Below, one piece after another: positions 17,809 through 29,438 of a DNA stretch of 64,000 nucleotides. This DNA is from Scylla paramamosain (taxonomy: Eukaryota > Arthropoda > Malacostraca > Decapoda > Portunidae). The stretch is taken from positions 19,617,266-19,681,265 of the forward strand of contig NC_087166.1 of assembly GCF_035594125.1 (NCBI RefSeq), written 5' to 3'. The position numbers were made by a program, and so were the translations under genes. The stretch's first letter is position 1. Every line of letters starts with the position of its first letter. Below the pieces are notes generated by a model that worked only from the letters and a program-made list of their open reading frames with translations, was not told where the DNA came from and did no database searches.

Positions 17809-17979
17809 TGTTGATTTAATGTAGGGTTTGTCTCCTTTATATATAGTGCTTCTAAGATGGGGAGACGCCTGGTGTCTGGGCATGTAGTTAGGATCTCCGT
17901 TTTATCTACTAGCCTTCCTCTTGTGATGTTTATGTTATGCTTCTCCTTCAGATGTTTCTTGGGTGCTCCTGTTGCGAGG
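17809..17979 (-). mobile_element. Penelope-like element, minus copy, upstream part
   Basis: The minus strand encodes ATGAPKKHLKEKHNINIT and the conserved TCPDTRRLPILEALYIKE block, matching 18519-18680 of the plus copy. At about 17979 it switches, head to head, into the plus-strand copy. Confidence 0.82.
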
Positions 17980-18816
17980 ACGAACGGACGAAGTGAGTGT
18001 CCCACGAGGTACAAGGATTCCACTATCTCAGCCTACATCAGAAGAGCGCTTACACACTGCAGCACGTGGAAACAAGTCCACCAAGAAATACAGCACTCAA
18101 CTCAAGTCCTCATAAACAACAATTTCAGTGAAAAGGACATCAACCGCCTAGTAAAGAAAATTGTCGACAGCTGGCATAACAAGAAGCAACAAGAGGATAA
18201 GAAAGGGAACATCAACATCTTCTATAAAGCAACTTTCTCTACCGCCTACAAAGAAGATGAGAGGGCCATCACGCAGATTGTGAAGAGGAACATCAAGTCT
18301 TCCGACCCTGACAAACAAGTTAAACTGATAATTTATTACAACACCAAGAAAACCAGCCATCTTCTTCTAAAAAATAACCCCTCAAAAGAGAAAGAGAGCC
18401 TTCAGAAGTCACATGTCATATATAGGTTTACGTGTAACCAAGGAAACTGTGAAGTCCTTCCCTCCACCTATGTTGGCATGACGACAACAAGACTCTCCCA
18501 ACGACTAACTTTCCACCTCGCAACAGGAGCACCCAAGAAACATCTGAAGGAGAAGCTTAACATAAACATCACAAGAGGAATGCTAGTAGATGAAACGGAG
18601 ATCCTAACTACATGCCCAGACACCAGGCGTCTCCCCATATTAGAAGCACTATATATAAAGGAGACAAACCCTACATTAAATCAACAATCCGAAGACCTAC
18701 AAGCATTACCAAGCGCGCGAAGACCCAGCTTGGATAGCAACCCAGCACAGCCCGCGACAGCCGTCAGCCAATCAGAGACCAGGACGCGCAGCGGGGTGAC
18801 AAGCCTACCGGTATAA
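17980..18816 (+). pseudogene. Penelope-like GIY-YIG endonuclease (ORF fragment)
   Basis: About 279 codons, open to the stop at 18816. There is a Lys-rich linker (KDINRLVKKIVDSWHNKK), a Cys-bearing block (YRFTCNQGNCEV), then STYVGMTTTRLSQRLTFHL, which is the GIY-YIG-type nuclease motif (here YVG for YIG, with the downstream Arg present). After it come HLKEKLNINIT and TCPDTRRLPILEALYIKETNP with the conserved Glu. Family role: nicking chromosomal DNA to prime retrotransposition. The N-terminal RT is missing, so the fragment is not autonomous. The open frame extends upstream to 17857, but that part is antisense to the minus copy and not real. Confidence 0.8.
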
Positions 18817-18874
18817 ATACACCCCCGCAATCAGCTTGAGCCATTCTCTCCGACACCCTCAACATGGATAGACC

Positions 18875-18921
18875 TTCGCTACTGAAGAAGGGTCAAGGAC
18901 CCGAAATCGCGATCTAGCGAA
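18875..18921 (+). ncRNA. hammerhead-ribozyme-like motif (plus Penelope-like copy)
   Basis: TTCGCTA (18875-18881), CTGAAGA core (18882-18888), extra A, stem II GGGTC/GACCC with loop AAG (18890-18902), GAAA core (18903-18906), palindromic stem III ending at 18913, C at 18914 as the expected cleavage residue, and TAGCGAA (18915-18921) closing stem I with seven pairs. All core nucleotides of a type I hammerhead are present. The single unpaired A before stem II is unusual, and the two-base stem III loop suggests activity would need a dimer. Confidence 0.72.
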
Positions 18922-19079
18922 AATGACTAGCTTCGGCGAAGTCATACAGCCAATTAAAAAAGAATATAAGACAATCATAACATATAAGGAAAATATCTTA
19001 AGAAAAATAATAAATGCTCAACTAGCTATCACATTCAATGAGATATGTATTAGAGAAAGACTCCTGCCCATATACACCC

Positions 19080-19220
<141 letters not shown>

Positions 19221-19314
19221 TATGATATTTTCTTTGTGTATCAGAATGGCACCTTTGTACAATATATAAGCATTTTTATTTCATTTTTCTACCCTTCGTT
19301 GATTCTTCTTTCAG

Positions 19315-19613
<299 letters not shown>

Positions 19614-19728
19614 GCTTTTTTTTTCTTTTCTTGTCAAGTATAAAGCTTGAGTTAGAAAAATATATTTGAAGAAAATATAGAGTACAAAATGGCATGATGG
19701 TAGCCACAGTTTATCTATATATTTTCAG

Positions 19729-19929
19729 GTGTTCGTTATGTTTCTATGGTTGTACGTAATTATTGTAACAGTTGCGTACAGCGCTAACCTAACAGCTTTT
19801 CTGACGGTGGAGCGAGTCCCCTTGGGCATCACGTCCTTGAAACAGCTCTTCGAGTCTACCCTCCTCGTCTATGGCATCGGGCCTTTCTTCCGTAACAACA
19901 TGGCGCAGGCGAAGAACGAGTTTGTCAAG
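19729..19929 (+). CDS. ionotropic receptor exon C: TM3 and start of S2
   Basis: Acceptor attttcag, donor aag/gtgaga, 201 nt (67 codons), phase 0 at both ends. It encodes VFVMFLWLYVIIVTVAYSAN, then LTAFLTVERVPLGITSLKQL and a further stretch ending KNEFVK. The W.....V.VAYSANLTAFLT motif corresponds to the SYTANLAAF gate motif of iGluRs at the end of TM3 and is the strongest single identifier of this gene. The following S2 segment starts with the usual I-x-S-L-x-x-L. The reading frame runs past the donor to 20028 into low-complexity Lys-rich sequence, but the GTGAGA donor and the match of exon D argue for splicing here. Confidence 0.93.
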
Positions 19930-20034
19930 GTGAGACTTCCTGAATTAATGGAAAAGAAAAAAAGAAAAGAAAGGCGAAGAAGAAAAAAAACTAATACTGA
20001 TAACAGTAATAATAAAAAAAAATATTAGTAATAT

Positions 20035-20061
20035 GATAATAATAATAATAATAATAATAAC

Positions 20062-20107
<46 letters not shown>
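20035..20107. repeat. (AAT)n microsatellite
   Basis: About 73 bp of AAT triplets with one AAC, about 105 bp after the exon C donor. Confidence 0.95.
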
Positions 20108-20109
<2 letters not shown>

Positions 20110-20296
20110 GACAAACGTATATTGCTAAAGGTGCGTCCCACAGTTTAAAGTGTGTATTAATACTGGAGTAAATTAATACATTATGTTAATACTGGAGTAT
20201 ACAAGTTAGCGAGTGACGGAGCGACACACAGCTACACATCCGACCTCCGAGGCAGGGTGCAGGATTGCCAGATTTTATCATGGACGTATTATATAC

Positions 20297-20658
<362 letters not shown>

Positions 20659-20946
20659 CTAAGTCATTGGTATTGTGTACCTTATTTTCAGTATGGATTC
20701 TAGCATGGGAAACTTCATCCGATTTCGTACTTTGTTCTTCCTTGTGTTAGCATGCGAGGAAACTCGTTCAAAAATTGTATTGTTCACTGGGGTTGTTAGG
20801 CATGATAATGGAGTGGAAATTAGTCTGGTAGTTAGCCGTGAGCACTTTATGAGATATAGTTTTAAGTTCTCCACTGCTCTTAAAAAAAAAATTCTCTCAG
20901 GTGATCTACAATGATAACTGGACAATGGCATGTTATACTTATACAA
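20659..20946 (-). mobile_element. hAT-type transposase C-terminal fragment
   Basis: A 95-codon minus-strand frame. The segment LTTPVNNTIFERVSSHANTR followed by KNKVRNRMKFPMLESILKIR fits the hAT dimerisation domain, whose usual form is PVSNA..ER.FS...K.K.RNRM...L..IL.IR. The catalytic DDE part is not visible upstream (higher coordinates), and no terminal inverted repeats were found. It is probably the remnant of a DNA transposon inserted in intron 3. Recognition is by motif only. Confidence 0.6.
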
Positions 20947-21534
20947 GCTTCAGTTCAGGTCTTTTCAGTTATCAGGATCTGATGGCTTTTTTTTTTTTTT
21001 CTTACTTTAAGTTTTTTTCTTAGACCTTTTTTTTTTAGACGTTCTTTTTTATTTATTTATATTTTATTTATTTATTCATTTATTTATTTTTTTAGACACA
21101 CTCACAGAGCTGACTGAGGAGTCGCACTGTGTATGGTCTTTAGATTCAGCGGGACCTTTCTGGAATGCTTTTCTTGGCTGCAAACCTTTGTGGCATACTT
21201 TGAAGTATACCTGCTGAGTACCTTCCTACCCATGAAAACTCGTTTAATTAATATAAACCTATCCAATTAGACATAGTGAGCAACTCACAGTCAAGAACGG
21301 GGATTATACATATATGTACGCCTTCCTTAGTTAAGAGCGAACTGGTTGTTAGTGCGATTTGAACGCGGGCCCGGAGGAGCGAGGACTGAAGTGCGCAGTT
21401 GCTAGAATTATTGTTTTCCTTGCATCGTATAAGGTTATCGTATAAGGCTTATAGGTACTTACGTATAAGGTTTCTAAGTTATCCAGGAAGACACATGGCT
21501 TAAGATTATTATTATTTTTTTTTTTTTTCAGGCA
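20947..21534. other. T-rich intron sequence, nothing recognised
   Basis: Several poly(T) and (TTTA) runs (20990-21095). No gene seen. Confidence 0.5.
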
Positions 21535-22386
21535 TTAGCAGTCACAGGCGGAGGCGGAAGAGGGAAACTGCAAGTCACCAGACCTACACGTGGCAGTCCC
21601 AGAATGAAACATACTCTTACCAGCCTATTTCCACCTATCATTGTCATCCATAAATTTGTCTAATCTTCTTTTAAAGTTACCTAATGATTCAACATTAATA
21701 ACCTGATTACTGAGTCCGTTCCATTCATCTATTACTCTATGTGAATCAATAATTTTCTATCTCTTTCTTTGAACTTTTTTTTTTTAACTTGAACCCATTG
21801 TTTTTGGTTCTATCCTGAATACTGATTCTGAGAATTTTGCTTCCGTCACCCATGTTATAACCAATATACCACTTATAAACTTCTATCAGGTTCCCTCTTA
21901 ACCTACACCTTTCTAAGGAATGCAAATTTAATAGCTTCAGTCTTGTTTCATAAGGACTGCCCCTCACCCACTATACCCTTTTAGTCATTATCCTATGTAG
22001 TGATTATAATAGACCAATATCCTTCCTTTTTAGCCTAATCCTGTTCCACTATTTCCTCAGAGGAATATCTGTTAACTTCTCTTCTGCTACATAAATTTGC
22101 TCACTATCCGCCATTTCCTGCATGTTTTCCTCGGTGAAAGTAAAAAAAAAAAGCACTCGTTCAGAATTTTACTCCTTTCTTCTCCAAAATTAACTATCCA
22201 TCAGACGCCTTTAATGGACCTATTATTTATATGTTCTTTGTCCTATACACCTGATAGAATCCTTGAGATTTGTATTCGCCTGACTAGCTACCTTTAATTC
22301 GTAATTGTATTTAGGTTTATTCGATAAATTCCTGACCATTCTAACCAATTCATAATATTCAGGCCTTAAATCCTCTTCGTGTCTTG

Positions 22387-22556
<170 letters not shown>

Positions 22557-22749
22557 GGGGGGGGGTCATGTAGTGTTTTTATATACCACTCATCCACTGT
22601 GATCCTAGTGTTCTTAAAGGAATATTTACTCTGTGGCCTGTATGGAATCTATCGACGAAATACTTATACAACTCAACGTTTACTTCCCTAATCTTCCCAT
22701 CCATTTCCTCCATTCCATCTTTCACCCAACATGACCACCATCATCTCAA

Positions 22750-22990
22750 CATTCATCTCAACATGACCTGACCCACCAACACCATACTCGCACCTCATCA
22801 CCCCTCTCTCACCTCCCTCCCCCTAGACTCATCCAGCCATTTATCACCTCCTCCTGCTTTTCACCCTCCTAACTCACTACACCTCCCTCACCTCTGTCCT
22901 GGATATCACGTGCCCATCCCCCTCCATCCGTTACCAGTCAGCTCCCTGGAGGTAACTTTTTAATCGTTCAAAAACTGCTCCCCTAAAGTC
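22750..22990. other. C-rich stretch, nothing recognised
   Basis: Pyrimidine-rich (CACCTCC-type) sequence between pieces of the CR1-like relic. No ORF of note. Confidence 0.4.
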
Positions 22991-23274
22991 AGTTACCTTT
23001 TTTTTTTTTTTCCGGAGGCTTCTTCCCACTTTAATGTATCCCTAATTTCACAATATTACTTAGCCGACCTCCACTTGTTTGACTGTTCGCTCTTTGTTGG
23101 TCCAAATTAAATCTAGAATATTATTATCACTAGTAGGCTATCAGATTACCTGCTTTAAGTATTGTCTTGAATTATATTAAGAAATTCATCTGCTTCAGTT
23201 ACCTAGTATCAGTCTCTAGTCAGTATTCCTGAAATTAAAATCTCATATCACATATACCTGACTGTATCTGCCTA

Positions 23275-23945
23275 CTATATTTATCTTGACTACCAGAGTG
23301 GAGCACATCTTTACTATTTCCCTTTCGCGTAGATCCATTCTGGTTGACTTTAATGTTCACCATCAGCTTTGGCATTCTTCTTCTGACCTAGCTTTTAACT
23401 TTACTATCCTCCATGAATAGAACAGTTATTGCAACACCCTACCATATTTCCTGACCGTCTTTGAGATACACCCAACATTCCTGAACCTTTCCTAAACTCT
23501 AATCATTATGCTTATGCCGTCACTCTATATTCTCTGTTGGCCTCCTCTGATCACATCCTTATATCTGGATCTTGTCCTATCGCTCCAATGTCTCTTCGGT
23601 AATACCAAAACGGAGATTGCTCTGGCGTTTTGCCTTTGCTAATTGGGGGTATTATTCTTATTTTCCTTGGAATGACTAAACACTTCCGTGTCAGAAACCC
23701 GTCTGTGTCCTGAGCGCATAACAAAACTTATTGTGTCTGGCATTTCTCTCGACCTAAACCTTCCAAACACTGGTTTAACACAGCCTGTTCTTGTCCTATA
23801 CATAATAGATTGGTGGTCCATAAAAGTTACTTGAGCCTTCCATCACCTGAATTTCATGCACTATATTTCTGCCCTGAGTTATGATAAATATGTTCTCCAA
23901 CTGGCTAAAAACTTATTGACTAATAGAAAGCATCAAAATCAAAAT
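23275..23945 (+). mobile_element. jockey-like LINE copy J7 (endonuclease and linker fragment)
   Basis: Plus-strand fragment from the endonuclease (ACCAGAGTGGAGCACAT, then TTTAATGTTCACCATCAGCTTTGGC) to the linker (near 23940, AATAGAAAGCATCAAAAT). Many stops and indels. It lies between the CR1-like ORF1 and ORF2 remnants, so it was probably inserted into that older element. Confidence 0.8.
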
Positions 23946-24132
23946 GTAAGTAAATTCTATTCAAAATAGTTCTACAATTCTTGTAACAAAGATTTAAGCT
24001 ATTCTTCGCCTTCGTGGAGCTAATTGATTTGTCCTATTCGTCCTCACAAGCCCTTCCTTCCTCCCGACTTCTCAAAAAAAAAAAAAATCGTTCGAGTGCA
24101 GTTACCTCCCGCACGAGTGTTCCGGTAAAAAC

Positions 24133-24995
24133 TTAAGCACCCTGGGGTGATAAATGCACTCCATCTCTGGCATACAACATGTTCCTACCATAGAAGTAGT
24201 CCCAGTCGTTGATGAATGTTAATCCATTACCTTTACAATAATTCGCGAGCCTGTGATTCACCGTAATATCTCTGGACAGCCACTCGACACCACCTCCCCT
24301 CCTCGGAGAGACACCACATACCGCAGGAATCCATCCCTTGTCTCTAATGTTAAACAATGGGTCTCCGAACCTACTAAATAGTTTCTCACTCTTGACCTCA
24401 CTAAGGTTATTCCCTCCCGAATTGAAGAAAACAATGATCTTGGTCCCATTATTTTCCAAGAACGTGTCTAGCCTATCTGGTATTTTCCCTATCCCTGCTG
24501 CTGGTAAACACACTAGTTCTACGCTTCCTATCTCTGGCACAAATTCACTATCTAAGTGCCTAACCTGATTATCTCCAAGCACAAGCACTCTACCGAAGGG
24601 CAGGGTAACCGCGTCTGCCCCTTCCTTCCTTTCCGTGTCTCTTCCAAACACGTCCACCTCCTCTTTCGTCACCCCCTCTAACAGAATGAAGGGGGATTCT
24701 CCACGTGGCGAAGCGCTCCGGAAACCATCCTCTTCACGTTCCTTCACACAACTGACCACTGCTCCTCCGTCGCCTTACTACGTAAGGTGACGACAGGGCC
24801 CGATCTTCCCTCAGGTGCCGAAGTCCTCTCACAAAATTAACCCTGGAAGTCTGAGATCCTCTCACGAAACTCAGCCTGCACCTCTGACATTCTTCGATGG
24901 AACTCACCCTCCAACTCTGAGACTTTCGCAACAAAAACCTCGAGAACAGACTAGCATTCATTACCAGTCGACTCCGCAACACAAGGTGCCACCTC
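24133..24995 (-). pseudogene. CR1-like LINE ORF1: coiled coil plus SGNH-hydrolase domain
   Basis: The frame 24759-24133 (208 codons) holds an SGNH/GDSL fold: VLVLGDNQVRHLDSEF (block I), CLPAAGIGKIPDRLD (block II Gly), FFNSGGNNLSEV (block III) and ARDGVHLSPQG (block V, Asp and His of the triad). Upstream, 24760-24995 in shifted frames reads as heptad-like coiled coil (KVSELEGEFHRRMSEVQAEF). CR1-like LINEs carry an esterase-type domain of this kind in ORF1. Block I has Asn where the nucleophilic Ser belongs (GDN for GDS), and block III ends NN instead of ND, so catalysis is doubtful. It probably belongs to the CR1-like element at 21535-23250, which lies in the right order and orientation. Confidence 0.7.
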
Positions 24996-25149
24996 TACCT
25001 TAGCGTCAGGTAACTAACATACTAAACAGATACGCACGTTCACTAGGAATTTTGACCTGAGACGAAGAACTCTGACCTGACTTGAGAACAGATTTTCAGA
25101 GATTAGATTTTCAGAGATTAGAAAGAAATGGAAATGGGGTTAGGCCCTA

Positions 25150-26240
25150 GGGGGCCAGGTCATATTGCAGATGGATGATGTGAAGTCCATGCAGGTGAAA
25201 AATGGAATAAAGATAATTGAGGTGGCCCAGATGGGGAGAATGGGGGAAGTAAATTTTGACAAGCTGTATAAAGAGCTAGTTCAAAGGTTACATACAGGAC
25301 AGGTAGTAAATATTCGTTGTAGAACAATAAGATACCATAAGAATAACCTTAAGCATATGACTGGTAAGTTAAATCACTACAGAGGGATGGAAAGAAGTAT
25401 ACATAAAAGATTAAAAGCAGGGGAAGATTTAAGGTTTCAGTATAATGAAATGCTTAGAACAGTCATAAAGTTAACGAAAAAAACTAAAAACAGTTACGAA
25501 TTAAAGATATCTTGCTAGGCGAAGACTAATCCTAAGGTATTCTATCAAATAATGGAGGATAAATAACAGGTAAATAATAGGTCTATTAAAGATATTTGAT
25601 GGAGAGTTAGCTGTGGGGAGATGAGTAAAATTCTGAGCTAATATTTGATTCGCAGTTTAACCCAGGAAAACTTGCAGGAAATGCAAGATAGTGAATACAT
25701 TTTAAGAGAAGAAGAAAATGAAAAGGTGGTACATATTTCTGTAACTAAGGAGATAGTGGAACAGAAGATAAATAAACTAGAAAAAAAAGTCACTAGGACC
25801 AGACCACATAATTATATCCAACAATACTAAAGAAATGCAAAGAGGTCATTAGTGAACCCATAGTTCATCGGTAATGTGGAGGCAGGCGAACGTAGTACCC
25901 ATCTTTAAAAAAAGATAAAACGTTAATGACTGATTATTGACCAATCAGCTTAACTTCAATTGCAGGTAAAATAATGAAGACAGTAATTGCGAGGAACATT
26001 ATGGAGCATTTAGACAACCTGATAAGTCAATCATAGCATGGCTAAACGAAGAGGAAGTCTTGTCTTACATATTTTTTAGTAAATTTTGCGAGATGGCAGA
26101 TACTGGGGATAGTTATGGCAGCCTATGCCTGGACCCCATCAAAGGCCTTTGAGAATAATTAGGATGCATGGGATAGATGGGTAGGTGTTAGGACGGTTAA
26201 GCATGGAATAAATGGGTCGTGTTTAGGCAGGAAATTAAGA
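25150..26240 (+). mobile_element. CR1-like LINE fragment (linker and RT start)
   Basis: Plus strand. The frame 25165-25518 matches the CR1 linker seen inverted at 22720-22223 (VNFDKLYKELVQRLHTGQVV and NEMLRTVIKLTKKTKNSYEL). 25645-25830 carries the pre-RT helix. 25930-26130 has RT block remnants (SLTSIAGKIMETVIARNIME) with stops. It is heavily decayed. Confidence 0.72.
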
Positions 26241-26329
26241 ACATAAGAAGATATCACTTAAGGACTTATTTCACCACTCCTAAAATTTAATCCTAATACC
26301 AGATTTGCGTTATTTCTGGATTCCATGCA

Positions 26330-26640
26330 TTCTTTTCTTAGACGGAAATCAGAACTAAGAATAATTCTAAAATTTTGTTTTTTTCTTTAAACTTAACAGC
26401 TTTCGTTCTTTATTGTGACCTACTGTGTGGCTTTCTTCTACTTGTGCTAAGTACTTTGAATGTGTCAATATTAAACTGCATTAGCCATCTGTCTATCCAT
26501 ACGTTCATCCTATCCATGTCTGCCTGCAAAGCGATGACATCCAAATCCGACCTAATGAACCTATCTTCACGTTATTCCATAATATACTAATAATCCAATA
26601 ATAACTACTAATCCCATTTTCTAGGTCAGAATATATATAT
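26330..26640 (-). mobile_element. CR1-like LINE fragment, inverted
   Basis: The minus strand encodes a degraded RT thumb segment (DVIALQADMDRMNVWIDRW near 26535-26480), the inverse of the plus-strand homologue at 26937-26990. Confidence 0.65.
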
Positions 26641-26689
26641 TAAAAACAACAGTGGTCCTAAAATTTACCATTGTGGCATCTCACTAATT

Positions 26690-27428
26690 ACTCGGATTTA
26701 AAGCCGTTGATTACATGACTGGATACGGTCGTGGCTAAACGACAGGCGACAGAGGGTTTTAATAAACGACTATAAATCTGAGTGGAGTCAAGTAATTACT
26801 GGGGTGCCACAGGGATCAGTATTAGGGCTCATGTTATTTATAATATATATCAATGACTTGGATAGTGGAATTGGTAGTGAAGTTAATAAGGTTGAGGATG
26901 ACACGAAGATAGGTAGATTAATTAGGTCAGAATCAGATGCCATCGCCTTGCAGGTAGATTTAAATAGGATGAACGAATGGACAGGCAGATGAAAAATCCG
27001 GTTTAATATAAAAAAAACGCACTTACTACTTAGCGTAGGTAGAGGAAACTCACACAGTAGATACACAATAAACAACGAAACTCTGTTAAATTCAGGTACG
27101 AAAGAGATTTAGGAGTTATAGTTAGCTCTGAACTCTGTCTAAGAAAGCAATGCAAAGAGGCCAGAAACATGGTAAATAGGATATTAGGATTAATTTTTAG
27201 GAGTGTTGATAGTAGAAGCCCCGAAGTAATATTGAAGTTAAATTTGGCGCTTGTCAGACCTCATCTAGACTACGCTCTGCAGTTTTGGTCCCCATATTAC
27301 AGGAGAGATATAGGTCTATTTGAATCAGTACACAAGAGAATGACTAAAAGGATACAGGAAATGAAAAATATTGTTTATGAAGCGAAATTGAAGCTGTTAA
27401 ATTTACATTCTATAGAGACACTGTGTTT
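26690..27428 (+). mobile_element. CR1-like LINE fragment (RT core and C-terminus)
   Basis: Plus strand. ITGVPQGSVLGLMLFIIYIN at about 26795-26855, then a VEDDT active-site box (FADDT in intact copies) near 26895, DAIALQVDLNRMNEW, and the C-terminal LNLALVRPHLDYALQFWSPY to KLKLLNLHSIE (27235-27418). Some stops. It ends at 27428, where J8 begins. Confidence 0.78.
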
Positions 27429-27429
27429 T

Positions 27430-28703
27430 TGAGACATTGAACAATACCAGGTTTGCTCTGCCCCAATCAGAAATTTTAGAAAGATCAGAAGTCAGGCGTT
27501 TTGTAGCTTCCCTGCATGAAATGTTTACTTCCTGAAGGGTTGGACGTCTATGAAAAGACGTGGAAAAGTGCAGGGTGGTATCATCACCGTAGGAATAGAC
27601 AGGACAAGAAGTTTAGTTTAGAAGGTCATTGATGAATAATAAGAAGAGAGTGGGTGACAGGATAGAATCCTGAGGAATACCACTGTTAACAGATTTAGAA
27701 GAACAGTGACCGTCTACCACAGCAGCAATAGAAAGGTCAGAAAGTAAACTTGAGATGAAGTTACAGAGAGAAGGATAGAAGCTGTAGTAGGGTAGTTTGG
27801 AAATCAAAGCTTTGTGCCAGACTCTATCAAAAACTTCAGATATATCCAAGCCAACAGCAAAAGTTTCACCAAAATCTCTAAAAGAGGATGAGCAAGACTC
27901 AGTGAGGAAACCCAGATCATCATCAGTAGAGTGGCCTTGACGGAACCAATACGGGTGGTCAGATAGAAGGTTGTGAAGGGATAGATGTTTAAGAATCTTC
28001 CTGTTGAGGATAGATTAAAAACTTTAGATAAGAAGGAAATAAAAGCAATAGGACTGTAGTTTGAGGGATTAGAACCATCACCCTTTTTAGGAATAGGCTG
28101 AATGTAGGCAAACTTCCAGCAAAAAAGTAAAGATAGATGTTGACAGACAGAACTGAAAGAGTTTGACTAGGCAAGGTGCAAGCACGGAGGCACAGTTTCG
28201 GAGAACAATAGAAGGTACCATTAGGTCCATAAGCCTTCCGAGGGTTTAGGCCAGCGAGGGCATGAAAAACATCACTGCGAAGAATTTTAATAGATAGCAT
28301 GAAGTAGTCGGAGGATGGAGGAGAGGGAGGAACACACCCAGAATCGTCCATGGTAGAGATTTTAACAAAGGTGTGAGCGAAGAGTTCAGCTTTAGAAATA
28401 GATGTGATAGCAGTGGTGCCATCTGGTTGAAATAAAGAAGGGAAAGAAGAAGCAAAGTTATTCGAGATATTTTTGGCTAGATGCCAAAAGTCACGAGGAG
28501 AGTCAGATCTTGAAAGATTTTGACACTTTCTGTTAATGAAGGAGTTTTTGGCTAGTTGGAGAACAGACTTGGCATGGTTCCGGGCAAAAATATAAAGTGC
28601 TTTAGATTCTGGTGATGAAAGGCCTAAGTACCTCATTTGGGCCACCTCTCTATCATGTATAGCACGAGAAAAAGCTGTGTTAAACCAAGGTTTGAAAGGT
28701 TTA
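27430..28703 (-). mobile_element. jockey-like LINE copy J8, left part (split by BEL element)
   Basis: Minus strand: linker (28703-28450), RT (28450-27613) and part of the C-terminus to about 27430. Frame pieces 27989-28738 and 27613-27849 show [32 protein letters not shown] and MDISEVFDRVWHKALISKLP. The 3' end is truncated. The upstream remainder lies beyond the BEL/Pao insertion, at 35256-35310. GTTTA (28699-28703) is the left copy of the target duplication. Confidence 0.85.
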
Positions 28704-29406
28704 TGTAGGACGACAATAGCCGGGTTGAGCGTTGTCAAATGTTTAATTTCAACCTGTAAAATACATTACAATAAGACAGTTGTAAATGACAATGTGGTCC
28801 TGGCCAGTACAATAAAAATAAAACTCACAATGATAATCCCATAACAGACCCAGTGCTGATCGAACCCCAATCATCACTCTATTAATGCTGGTAGTGATGA
28901 AAAATCCCCGAGAAGCAATGAAAATGTACCAGATCCCCGGATTAATTTCCCTATACACACGTATGTAAATAGTCACACACTGAAAGGAACATAACGCTGA
29001 AAGGCATACATACTTCGGTGGCCCTATAGCACTCTCGTCCTTAGCCGTGCTGGACTGCCGCCTCAAATCTGTACTCGTCACCACCCGGAGTGTTACCATG
29101 CAGCGTAACACTACTGGTCCTTGGGAGCCCAAAGCAGTCCTGAGCCCTTGCACCGGCTCCACACCGTGGGCACCTTGCTCCACCACATCCAAACGCACAA
29201 GAGACAAAGTCACCGTCACCTTGCCTACGAGCAACACGGTAGCTGGGTGACCTATCCACGGGGTGTGGAGTGGCAGGACTGGCTCAGGGCTGCCCGACTG
29301 GCATCACCGAGACGCTGTCACAGCGAACGAGCAATAGACACACTACATACGTGGAAACAACCCTTCCCAGAAATACAACAAACCCATAAATATCATTCAT
29401 GATACA
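28704..29406 (-). repeat. BEL/Pao 3' LTR
   Basis: On the + strand TGTAGGACGAC...ATGATACA. On the coding strand it follows a polypurine run (GGAGGTGGGAG, complement of 29407-29417). Confidence 0.88.
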
Positions 29407-29438
29407 CTCCCACCTCCAAAGAAAGATGCATATAACCT

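Noticed and set aside
19930..20028. Extension of the TM3 frame past 19929 (Lys-rich tail to a stop at 20028)
   Set aside because: A GTGAGA donor follows the conserved part, the extension is low complexity, and later exons continue the family sequence in phase.
29041..29259. Cys-rich 72-aa ORF, repeated at 34793-35101
   Set aside because: Present twice only because it lies in the two BEL/Pao LTRs; no other support.
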